The translations under genes were made by a program, and so were the position numbers. A DNA stretch of 64,000 nucleotides, taken from an uncultured Clostridia bacterium (GTDB taxonomy: Bacteria; Bacillota; Clostridia; Oscillospirales; Acutalibacteraceae). Location of the stretch: positions 62,001-126,000 of the forward strand of contig CALAUI010000025.1 in NCBI GenBank assembly GCA_937892115.1, in the 5' to 3' direction. The notes beneath the pieces are model-generated. The model did not search any database, was not told the DNA's origin, and saw only the letters and a program-made list of their open reading frames with translations. Positions within the stretch are counted from its first letter, which is position 1; the number at the start of each line of letters is the position of its first letter. Shown one piece after another: positions 7,837 through 15,314 of the stretch.

Positions 7837-10338
7837 TCACTCTCTCCAGTTCTTGTAATATACCATTGAGGAAACGTCGTATGCCTTTCCGTAGGGTGTA
7901 ACCTTGAAATCGTTGTCAACGGTATAGTCCTTGGTAATATTCTTCTTGAAGAAATCCTTGATGACCATCTCGCCGCTGGTTGCGGAGAATGCCTTGACGA
8001 TGTCTTCATCTGACTGAACGAAATTACAGTTTGCGTTGATTGTCAGTGTACCGTCGCAGAGGATGAGTCCTCTGAACTGATTTCTGTTGATGGTTACGTT
8101 GCCGGTGGAAATAATCAGGCAGACGTTTGCGTATTTGGGACTGTTGTCAATGTTGAGATTCGGCTTATTTGTAATGATGGCAACGGTATTGTCCTTTAAT
8201 TTGAATTCAACCTCTGCGTTGACACCCTCTCCGAGTGAATCAACCATCTCTTTATTAACGTATGCGTCAAAGGGGTCGGTTGCCGTTTCATCATCTTCAA
8301 ACTTAACGTTTGAAAGAGTTCTGCAGAAGTTTTCAAAGATTTCGCCCATGAACTGTGCTTCCGATCTCAGACGGTCAATTGTGGTCTCAAGGGTATCCTT
8401 GATGTTATCGTAGTTACTGTCTTCATAGAATGAACCGGATGCAACCTTTGCTACACGGTAATCAAGACCTTCGGTAGCAAGGTAAGCGATAAGACTGTTC
8501 TTGATTGTTGCCATGCTTGTATCCTGGCTGTTTTCAAAATAGTCTGCAAAGAACTGATTGGATTTTTCGGGAGAATCAAAGTTGAGGAAGAAGTGAGCTA
8601 CGTAACCTACGCCGCCGCCGATATTTTCATAGATGGGCTTTACTCTTGCAGTGTAGTATTCATAGGTTTCATCGTGGCCTTCGCCCCAGACGAGATTCTT
8701 TGAATATGAATTGTTCTTGGGCCTGATTTCAAGGGTGACGGGGTCAACCTCAAGCTCCTCGCCCTTTAATGAGAAATATCCGTGATGTGTTTTGAAATCG
8801 CTGATTTCCTGGTCTGTGAAGTTGACGTATTTGAGAATACCGGGAACCTCTGTTGATTCAATCTGAGGATCGAATACGGCGCCGGGAGCCGCTACTATTT
8901 CGGTTGCGTTTGTTTCCTCGTTGATTACCTCTCTGTAGAACTGCCATGAATCCGAGGGGCTGCTTCTCTTCATACGGCTGCCGTCCTTATTGATGGGGAA
9001 GCCGTTTTCGTCAAGCTTGAGCGTATTCATCATAACCGAGCCGTCGGGTGCAAAGTAAATCAGCTGATTCTGCTTGCCGGAAAGAGATTCACCCATGCGG
9101 ATAGCGGTGCTGAGAGGATCTGTATTCTGAGGATTGTCCTTATCACTTACGAATCTGCCGCTGTTGCTGATGAATGAGTAGCCGGCAAGGGTAAGTGAAC
9201 TCAGGTTTTTAACGTTAAGAGTATTGTTTGAACGGTTTGCAAGGATTGCCGAGCTCTTTGAGGGGTCTGTGGTGCTGTAGCCGAAGCCGTAGTAATAACC
9301 TACCTGGCCGTTCTTGAATCTCTTTGCGTCGTCTTCATCTGCACCGAGAGTAACGTATCCGCTGCCGCCCGAGAAAGTCAGGTCGTTTGCAACGTAAGTC
9401 GTACCTGAAAGCGTAGCGGATGAATATGAGCCGATGTCAATATTTCCTGCCCAGAGTGTTGAAGTGGGGTCAACCTTGAATCTGGGGCTCTTCTTCTGAC
9501 CGTACGTACCGTCGGCAACTGCGGGTCCGCCGGTGACCGAGATATTATCTCTGACGACCATGGTGCTGTAATTCTGAATCTTCATGCTTGCCGTTGCACC
9601 GCCGCCGAGGACTATCTGATCGGCATAAGCGTTACCGCTGAACGTAACCTTTGTATCTGTATTCTGCTGAATTGTTTTTGCTACGATTGCGAAGCTGGGA
9701 AGGCCCTTGATGGAGTACTGAGTAAGCAGGTAACCGAAATCGGGGAACTCGATGACTATATCGCTCATGACCGTTGATGAACGGTTTTTCTGGCGTCCAC
9801 CGTTAAAGGTATACGTTACTTTAATGTCTTTTAAAGTCAGGGTGTCGCCGTTTTCGGAAACCGTTGCCCGGAATCCGGAGGGAGAATCGATCGTACAGAC
9901 GTAACCTCTCTTCTCTCTTACCATCTTCTCAAGAGCGACTGGGCTGTAGGTTATTGTTTCACCGTTTTTGGTGAAAACGGGTTCGGGACGCTCTTCTTTG
10001 AATTTGTAGGGAGTTTCAAATATTTTCTTCGCAAAAAGCTCCTTGAATGACTGTGTGATGTTTGCATTGTTCTTTGTGTAGTTGGGCATTACCTCGTTGT
10101 ATGTTGCGGTAATCGCATCCGATACAACCTGCTGTACGCCCGCACGGATTTCATCCATACAGGTTTTGGCGTTGATTGTCGCCTCAATGCCTCCTCGTTC
10201 GGAAGACACCGTCTGTACCGAGGTGTAGGTGGTGTAGAGAGCAAGGGTACCAAAGGCAGTGAGGAATAATATCGACAGCATTACCGTGACGATACCGGAA
10301 CCCTTTGTCTCTTTCAGATAAGATAATATTTTCTTCAT
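7837..10338 (-). CDS. very large PilX/GspK-like minor pilin candidate, 833 residues
   Basis: The start ATG at 10338 has GGAGGCAGAAT just upstream. The N-terminus is basic (MKKILSYLKETKG) followed by 'SGIVTVMLSILFLTAFG' and a single hydrophobic helix. This looks like the PilX/GspK class, whose first residues diverge from the canonical GFTLIE signal; the +5 Glu is not evident, which is a known feature of GspK-type subunits but weakens the call. The remaining 790 residues form a large exported domain rich in beta strands. A stretch around residues 215-330 has short repeating strands ('NAYADQIVLGGGATASM', 'SGTTYVANDLTFSGGSGYV'), and the C-terminal part has 'NVTINRNQFRGLILCDGTLT', resembling right-handed beta-helix or bactofilin-like surfaces. 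It is far longer than usual PilX (about 200) or GspK (about 320). It is followed by the GspH-like pilin after 79 bases, in the same operon direction. Confidence 0.65.
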   Translation of the reverse strand: MKKILSYLKETKGSGIVTVMLSILFLTAFGTLALYTTYTSVQTVSSERGGIEATINAKTCMDEIRAGVQQVVSDAITATYNEVMPNYTKNNANITQSFKELFAKKIFETPYKFKEERPEPVFTKNGETITYSPVALEKMVREKRGYVCTIDSPSGFRATVSENGDTLTLKDIKVTYTFNGGRQKNRSSTVMSDIVIEFPDFGYLLTQYSIKGLPSFAIVAKTIQQNTDTKVTFSGNAYADQIVLGGGATASMKIQNYSTMVVRDNISVTGGPAVADGTYGQKKSPRFKVDPTSTLWAGNIDIGSYSSATLSGTTYVANDLTFSGGSGYVTLGADEDDAKRFKNGQVGYYYGFGYSTTDPSKSSAILANRSNNTLNVKNLSSLTLAGYSFISNSGRFVSDKDNPQNTDPLSTAIRMGESLSGKQNQLIYFAPDGSVMMNTLKLDENGFPINKDGSRMKRSSPSDSWQFYREVINEETNATEIVAAPGAVFDPQIESTEVPGILKYVNFTDQEISDFKTHHGYFSLKGEELEVDPVTLEIRPKNNSYSKNLVWGEGHDETYEYYTARVKPIYENIGGGVGYVAHFFLNFDSPEKSNQFFADYFENSQDTSMATIKNSLIAYLATEGLDYRVAKVASGSFYEDSNYDNIKDTLETTIDRLRSEAQFMGEIFENFCRTLSNVKFEDDETATDPFDAYVNKEMVDSLGEGVNAEVEFKLKDNTVAIITNKPNLNIDNSPKYANVCLIISTGNVTINRNQFRGLILCDGTLTINANCNFVQSDEDIVKAFSATSGEMVIKDFFKKNITKDYTVDNDFKVTPYGKAYDVSSMVYYKNWRE

Positions 10339-10340
10339 AT

Positions 10341-10370
10341 TCTGCCTCCGAAACTCGCATTACGCTTTAT
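10341..10370 (-). repeat. single arm of the TTTCGAAGGCAGA inverted-repeat element, supplying a ribosome site
   Basis: On the minus strand this reads ATAAAGCGTAATGCGAG then TTTCGGAGGCAGA, matching the arms of the element at 10925-11054 with a few changes. One change converts GAAGG to GGAGG, which is the ribosome-binding site of the 833-residue pilin-like gene starting at 10338. Similarity to the arm at 11025-11054 appears to run a little into the coding start, with a shared TTATCTGAAAGA. Confidence 0.6.
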
Positions 10371-10924
10371 TTGCGCGGAATAGTGATTGATGTTGGTTTG
10401 AATTTCTTCCGTCAGTGAAACAGCACTGTACGGTGATTGACGAAAAGTCAAACGGTTTTATGCTTTTATCGTGAATAAAACGGTAAAACGGAATCGCCCG
10501 GTTTATTATCCCGACAGCTGCCGGGAGGACGAAACTTTTTTGTAATATCGAAAAATACGGACACTTTATACCATACTATCCCTATTTTCACTTACATAAT
10601 ACATCCGCTACCTTAGTTTAACCTTAGATAAAGAGGAAAAAATCAAAAATATATGCAGAATTTTGATTTTTTCCCGGGTAAAAATCAGTATTTCAACGGT
10701 GACGGTCAAGCCCGCCGCCTGTATTATTTTCGCTCTTATGAAGTGCCGGCAGGGGAATGCTTCTTTTTGCATTCCGATGACGATTTTTGCGGTATTGCCG
10801 CATCCTTTCTCCGTATGATTTTGCGGAGCTTTTTCTGTCTATAAGGGATTCTGCAATATTTTACGAAAAAAATCGTTAATTTTCGTGCTTTTTTTGCCGT
10901 GAAAACGGTTTTATTATCTGCTTC

Positions 10925-11054
10925 AAAAAAAGCGTAAGGGTTTCGAAGGCAGAAGGGAGTGATACCGACGGTCTGACCGTCCGGATATACCGTGTTTCCC
11001 GTTTCTTTCAGATAAATGATTTCATCTGCCTTCGAAACTCAGTTTTCGCTTTAT
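10925..11054. repeat. inverted-repeat element (MITE-like or oversized terminator)
   Basis: The left arm (10925-10953) and the reverse complement of the right arm (11025-11054) share AAAGCG and a core TTTCGAAGGCAGA with only the spacer bases differing. The interior holds another small palindrome (ACGGTC-T-GACCGT type near 10968-10982). On the minus strand the element ends in CGCTTTTTTT, so it could terminate transcription of the 513-residue pilin gene that stops at 11062. No open reading frame lies inside it. Whether it is a miniature transposable element or a composite terminator cannot be decided from one copy. Confidence 0.5.
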
Positions 11055-11061
11055 AAATCGC

Positions 11062-12603
11062 TTATGCGCCCTTACTGCTTAAGGTCGAGTAAATGGGCTT
11101 GAGTGCCGCAGTGTTTGAGAGCGTTTCGTCCTCGGGGTCAATGACGAGCGTGCCCGATTCGTATATGTCGATTTTGATATCGTACATAAGCTTGTTCTTC
11201 TTTTTCTTTACCAGGTCGCCGGTGATGGATTTATCGAATCCTTCGTGACCTGACGTCCATCCGCTTATACCTGCCTTAACACCGTATTCAAAGTAACCGT
11301 GCTGAGTGCCGTATTCCTCGGCAACCTCTCTGCAGTTGGTGTAAATGAAGGTACGGATGTCCGCTTCTTCGTCTTCGGTTTCATCAATATCGTAGCCCTC
11401 GGGTACAACGTAGGTGAGATTGATATTGTTTTTGGCTGTGTTGTCAAACATGGGCGTGACCGTTCCGTCGGGATTGTTCTTATAATAGAGCATTTCGCCG
11501 AAATTACGCTCTTCATAATGAGTGGGAACGGAGATTATTTCCGTTGTGTTACCATCCTTATCGTCATCTTTAATGTCGATTTTTGTCTCCTTGTTGATGC
11601 AGACGTAGGGCTTCTGCATATAGACGTAAACAGTCATATCGATGGGATCGATATCCGGGTCAATGGACATATCTGAATTATTGATTACAGTGATATAGTC
11701 ATTGGATATATCGCATCCCGCTGTTGCGACGCTGCCTGAATACCAGGGATAAATCATCAGATAAATGTTGATGTTTTCCTTGTTGGGATATTCGCCGGGG
11801 AGGATGTAGTAGGTGTACGTTGCCGTACCCTCCTGACCCTTTGTTTCGCCGGTACGCTTAGCATACTGATATGTATACTCATACTGGACGTAGCATTTGA
11901 TGGTTTCGGCGGAATCATCTTCAACCTGAGCATTAACGGTGATTTCTCTGAATTTCTTGATGGGCTCTTCGTCGGGGCTGATGCCCTTGGGTGCCATCAG
12001 TGCTCTGATTTCAACGTCGGCACGGATATCGGGATTTGCTTCCTCGGAGAAGGGCTGTGAAAATACAGCATCCATATTCTCGTATTCGGCAACATCCTGG
12101 CTGTTGATTTCATAGATACCATGTGAACCGGGGGGGGGGTCAGGGTCATTTGGATCCGGCTCGTTAGGGTCGCCTCTTGTGAAGCTTACAAGCGCATCGT
12201 ATTCGGTGCTGCCTGTTTTGAGTCCCTGAACAGCTAACTGAAAGCTGCCGTCCTCACCTATTTTTGTATTCGTTCCGTCGTTGCTCGTAAGAGTAGTGAG
12301 TGTAACGCTCTGATCTGAGCCGAACATTTCCGTAAGCAGCTCCTTCTGAGCGTCGGTAAGCTGAGGGAAATCATCCAGGGCGGAGCACTGTGCAAAATTC
12401 GTAACGGGTCTTGCGTCGATTGTCTGTATGATATTTTCAGCCGCAAGAGTCGCTCTTGAGATTTCAACAGCTGTTCTTGACATGTTACTGGATGCTACGA
12501 ATGACCAGACCAGGGGACCACATACTGCGCCGAGAATTAACACAGCACAAATCAGTTCAACAAGAGAAAAGCCCGATTTATTGTCTTTTAACTTTTTCAA
12601 CAT
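11062..12603 (-). CDS. large prepilin-like protein with poly-C tract, 513 residues (PilV/GspI-like)
   Basis: The N-terminus has the prepilin signal 'NKSGFSLVELICAVLILG' with Gly before the cleavage site and Glu at +5, then a hydrophobic helix and 'SNMSRTAVEISRATLAAENI', typical of GspI/PilV-type subunits. The ATG at 12603 has GGAAAGGTGGG upstream. Residues about 145-160 are a linker of Pro, Asp, Asn and Glu ('DPNEPDPNDPDPPPGS') coded in part by ten consecutive cytosines. The following 350 residues are an acidic exported domain with many Asp/Glu and Tyr residues and no family I recognise. At 513 residues it is two to three times the usual minor pilin length. It follows pilO after 28 bases and probably shares its transcript. 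Loss or gain of one base in the C tract would truncate the protein near residue 155. Confidence 0.75.
   Translation of the reverse strand: MLKKLKDNKSGFSLVELICAVLILGAVCGPLVWSFVASSNMSRTAVEISRATLAAENIIQTIDARPVTNFAQCSALDDFPQLTDAQKELLTEMFGSDQSVTLTTLTSNDGTNTKIGEDGSFQLAVQGLKTGSTEYDALVSFTRGDPNEPDPNDPDPPPGSHGIYEINSQDVAEYENMDAVFSQPFSEEANPDIRADVEIRALMAPKGISPDEEPIKKFREITVNAQVEDDSAETIKCYVQYEYTYQYAKRTGETKGQEGTATYTYYILPGEYPNKENINIYLMIYPWYSGSVATAGCDISNDYITVINNSDMSIDPDIDPIDMTVYVYMQKPYVCINKETKIDIKDDDKDGNTTEIISVPTHYEERNFGEMLYYKNNPDGTVTPMFDNTAKNNINLTYVVPEGYDIDETEDEEADIRTFIYTNCREVAEEYGTQHGYFEYGVKAGISGWTSGHEGFDKSITGDLVKKKKNKLMYDIKIDIYESGTLVIDPEDETLSNTAALKPIYSTLSSKGA
12130..12139 (-). repeat. homopolymer tract of ten C (coding strand) within a pilin gene
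   Basis: The plus strand shows ten consecutive G at 12130-12139, read as C on the coding strand. It encodes part of Asp-Pro-Pro-Pro-Gly in a linker. Tracts of this length are known slippage sites in phase-variable surface genes of other bacteria. Confidence 0.85.
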
Positions 12604-12631
12604 GGTGCTTTTCCCACCTTTCCGTTAGATA

Positions 12632-13285
12632 TTATTCTGTGCCGAAGGGATTGTTTGTACCGATGCTTACGTTGGGTACGGGTACGGGTACGTATTCTCC
12701 GTCTTCGTAAGAGATGTAGTATTTTACAAGGTTGAAGTTTACGCTCAGGTCATTGGATTCGGGAGCGGCTGTTACGGAGAAGGAATCAACGTATGTGATT
12801 TCGTTGTCGTCGGAGTAAATGTTGCGCAGATACTCTTTGAGTCCGTTATAGCTCATCGTTCCGGTGAAGCCGGCGCCGACCTCGTAACCGATGCATTCAA
12901 CGTTTTTGCCGTCAATGATCGTTGAGAAGCTTGAAAGCTCCGTTTCATCCTTGAAGGTGACCGCATTGATTGTTGCCTGAACGTCGTCTGTGGAATCCAT
13001 GATGTATACGAGGAAATCCTCTGACATGATGCCGAGGGGAAGTCTGCTCAGATTGCTGTTGATAGCTCTCTTGCTCTTTTCCGTATCTGAAATGTATTTG
13101 CTCTTGTCCATGTAATACTGCTTGAGTTCCTGATAGGTTGCTTCCTTTTCTGCAAGGGTAGCGTCAAGAGCCGTGTTCTTTTCGTTGAATTTCTGGAAAA
13201 CGAGAAGGTAAACAGCTACTACGACGATAACGCCGACGAGAGCGAGAATCAGGTTGATATCACGCATTGATAATTGCTTTTTCAT
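12632..13285 (-). CDS. pilO: PilO-like type IV pilus inner-membrane assembly protein
   Basis: The protein of 217 residues has a short cytoplasmic start (MKKQLSMRDIN), one transmembrane helix ('LILALVGVIVVVAVYLLVF'), then a coiled-coil segment to about residue 75 ('NEKNTALDATLAEKEATYQEL') and a ferredoxin-like domain, the usual PilO layout. PilO pairs with PilN to link the PilM cytoplasmic ring to the pilus. The ATG at 13285 has AAGGAGGTAACAGAC upstream. It lies 17 bases after the PilM-PilN fusion gene, the conserved order. The C-terminus contains the repeat VPVPVPN coded by a short GTACGG repeat. Sequence identity to known PilO is not visible at motif level, so the call rests on architecture and position. 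Confidence 0.75.
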   Translation of the reverse strand: MKKQLSMRDINLILALVGVIVVVAVYLLVFQKFNEKNTALDATLAEKEATYQELKQYYMDKSKYISDTEKSKRAINSNLSRLPLGIMSEDFLVYIMDSTDDVQATINAVTFKDETELSSFSTIIDGKNVECIGYEVGAGFTGTMSYNGLKEYLRNIYSDDNEITYVDSFSVTAAPESNDLSVNFNLVKYYISYEDGEYVPVPVPNVSIGTNNPFGTE

Positions 13286-13302
13286 GTCTGTTACCTCCTT
13301 AC

Positions 13303-15075
13303 TTAATTGTTTTCTGCTTCGGTTTCTTCAGCGGGAGCTGCTGTCGTGGGGGGCTCGGTTTCTTCGATGAAGTATTCAAATACGATGCTGAAGGAAACTC
13401 CGCCTGCTTCACCGGATGCCGTAACACCGGAAACCTTGATTGCTCCTACGTTTTCAAAGCTTCTGAATGCTCTGATTACGTTTGCCGCTTCGTCAAAACC
13501 TGCAGCGGTGATATTCATGCTGACACCGTTGTCCGTGAAGTTTGCCGTGAGCATATTGATGTCCTTGGGCATGCTGCGTTCAAGCTCTTCAAGGAATGCG
13601 AGTGCGTGTTCGTTATTTGTGATGTAACCGTCTACAAAGGACTGGAGGTCTGTATCGCCTGCCTTGTAAACGACGTAGTCATCGTAATTCTGCTTTGCTT
13701 CCTGGTACTGGGCAATCTGCTCGTCAAGCTCTTTGTCCTTGTTTGTCTTGATAAGGTTCATACCTACGGAATAACCTGTAAGAGCAAGGGCAATTACTGC
13801 GCAGGCAATGATTGCTACGATACCGAAGTTGTCCTTGTTGATAAGTCCGCCGGATTTTTTGCTGCTTGTTCTTGAAACGTAATCCTTGGGAAGCAAATCA
13901 AGAGGAGCAACTCTCGCACCGAGACAGTCAATGTAGATTGAAATGTCGTCGATGGAGTTGGCAAGCTTCTGAAGGTCCTTAACTTCTTCAAGCCAGTATG
14001 TATCTGCACCGAGTGACTCAAACAGTCTTGTCTTGAGTCCCATAAGGTGAGCGCATGAGCCCATGATAACGATTTTTTCAACCTGCTTATCGGTATGGGC
14101 ACTGCCGAGGAAGAAGTCAACGCTTCTGATGATACCGCTTACAAGCTTATGGAGTGAATCCTCAAGCTCGGGATAGCGGATACCCGAATCGTTGTCCATA
14201 TATCTCTGAGGTCTTACGGGCTCGGGCTCGGGCATATAGCTCTCGCTTTCGATTTCAGCGGCACCGTCGTCCTCTTCGTCGTCATCGTGGTTTTCAATGA
14301 CAGCTTCGTCGTTTTCGGTTTCTTCCTCTGCGGGCTTGCTTTCTCTTACCGTGATGCCAACGTCCTCGGAGGTCTCACTTACTTCACCGAGAGCAGTCAG
14401 ATATTCGTTATCTTCCATGCTCTTGATACCCATATAACGGCAGATCATTTCGTCGCCGCCTACGGGAAGGAATCTCTGAAGCAGGAGATTGCCGCCTTCA
14501 ACGAAGGTTACCAGAGTGGAGTCCGTATCAACCGAAACGAACATGTTTACGCCTTCACCGGAGATACCCTTGAGTACCTGGAACTGTGAGTTACCGGAGA
14601 AGTCAAGGGAGGTGATTGTAAGACCCGTGTAATCGGCCAAAGCAATGTAGGAGTTGATGATTGCATTGGGAACGGCGATTACGAGGACTCTCATTTCCTG
14701 TTCGCCTCTCTCAAGTACGATAGCATCCAGCGTGTACTTGGAAACGTCAATGGGGAGGTAATCGGCGGCGTTTGTTTCAACGATTGCCTTTACCTGGTCG
14801 TCCTTGACTGTGGGCATCGTAACCTCACGGGTTGCGACCTTTGTGGAAGCTATTGAGAAAACAACTTCCGATGCTTTGATGTCGTGGTTTGACAGCTCGC
14901 CCATGAGCTTATCGCCCATGGCAACTTCGCTGATAACCTGACCGTCAAGCACGCAGCCGTCGGGAGTAGGGAAGGAGAAGCTCTCGCTTACGGAGTATGC
15001 CTTGCCCTTCTTCTCGGATACGCAGATCTTGACCAGTCTTTTGCCGACTTCAATGTTCAGCGTTTTTGCAGCCAT
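13303..15075 (-). CDS. pilM: PilM-PilN fusion protein
   Basis: The 590-residue protein combines two normally separate pilus proteins. Residues 1-390 are PilM-like, an actin-fold ATPase ('LNIEVGKRLVKICV', 'SIASTKVATREVTMP', 'LDFSGNSQFQVLKGI', 'IVIMGSCAHLMGL'). The actin fold is interrupted by a very acidic, Pro-rich insert at about residues 225-295 containing 'HDDDEEDDGAAE'. Residues 415-440 form a transmembrane helix ('FGIVAIIACAVIALALTGYS'), followed by a coiled coil and a small ferredoxin-like domain, which is the PilN layout. The protein ends in a Thr/Glu/Pro-rich tail. PilM normally binds the cytoplasmic N-terminus of PilN; fusion would make this link permanent. The start ATG at 15075 has AAAGGATGG upstream. 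pilO follows after 17 bases. Confidence 0.8.
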   Translation of the reverse strand: MAAKTLNIEVGKRLVKICVSEKKGKAYSVSESFSFPTPDGCVLDGQVISEVAMGDKLMGELSNHDIKASEVVFSIASTKVATREVTMPTVKDDQVKAIVETNAADYLPIDVSKYTLDAIVLERGEQEMRVLVIAVPNAIINSYIALADYTGLTITSLDFSGNSQFQVLKGISGEGVNMFVSVDTDSTLVTFVEGGNLLLQRFLPVGGDEMICRYMGIKSMEDNEYLTALGEVSETSEDVGITVRESKPAEEETENDEAVIENHDDDEEDDGAAEIESESYMPEPEPVRPQRYMDNDSGIRYPELEDSLHKLVSGIIRSVDFFLGSAHTDKQVEKIVIMGSCAHLMGLKTRLFESLGADTYWLEEVKDLQKLANSIDDISIYIDCLGARVAPLDLLPKDYVSRTSSKKSGGLINKDNFGIVAIIACAVIALALTGYSVGMNLIKTNKDKELDEQIAQYQEAKQNYDDYVVYKAGDTDLQSFVDGYITNNEHALAFLEELERSMPKDINMLTANFTDNGVSMNITAAGFDEAANVIRAFRSFENVGAIKVSGVTASGEAGGVSFSIVFEYFIEETEPPTTAAPAEETEAENN

Positions 15076-15144
15076 AATAGATCCATCCTTTATCTGAAAG
15101 ATTTTGATAAACTATATTAAGCCATCTGGCGTAATAAACAATAT

Positions 15145-15233
15145 GTCATTGCGAGCCGTAGGCGTGGCAATCGCAAGTTTGCACAGGTGTCATCTTAAGG
15201 AGATTGTCACGTCGCTTCGCTCCTCACAATGAC
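15145..15233. repeat. palindromic repeat copy 1 (GTCATTGCGAG family)
   Basis: The element begins GTCATTGCGAGCCG and ends CTCCTCACAATGAC, so the ends are imperfect inverted repeats. The body contains GGCGTGGCAATCGCAA and GGAGATTGTCACGTCGCT. Related copies lie at 17004-17094 and 17770-17862. It sits between pilD and the PilM-PilN gene and has no reading frame. Similar short palindromic elements are common in many bacterial genomes. Confidence 0.85.
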
Positions 15234-15314
15234 GGTAACTATTAACGCGGTGATTTTACAAAATTTTTAAATTATATATATACGGGTAAATTACAACATT
15301 TACCCGTAATATTA

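Larger units (their letters stand above)
10339..11061. other. 722-base structured intergenic region inside the pilus operon
   Basis: No convincing gene is present. The region is rich in potential hairpins. It contains the inverted-repeat element at 10925-11054 and a third arm of it at 10341-10370. There is a perfect 12-base inverted repeat of A/T-rich sequence (10637-10648 with 10661-10672). Hairpins lie at 10754-10775 and 10788-10802, and a hairpin followed by five T on the plus strand lies at 10809-10834. The plus-strand frame at 10653-10844 lies across these hairpins and has no well-spaced ribosome site. The region may hold a terminator for the upstream pilin gene, a promoter for the 833-residue gene, or a small RNA; none is proven. 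Confidence 0.6.

Noticed and set aside
10653..10844. Plus-strand frame of 63 codons in the pilus intergenic gap
   Set aside because: It crosses three hairpins, has a poorly spaced AGAGG, and its product resembles nothing; more likely structured non-coding sequence.
10653..10850. Possible cyclic di-GMP riboswitch upstream of pilin genes
   Set aside because: The conserved GEMM-I or GEMM-II sequences could not be found on either strand.
12660..12700. GTACGG short tandem repeat at the end of pilO as a phase-variation site
   Set aside because: Only about three imperfect units, near the C-terminus and coding for VPVPVP; slippage would have little effect.
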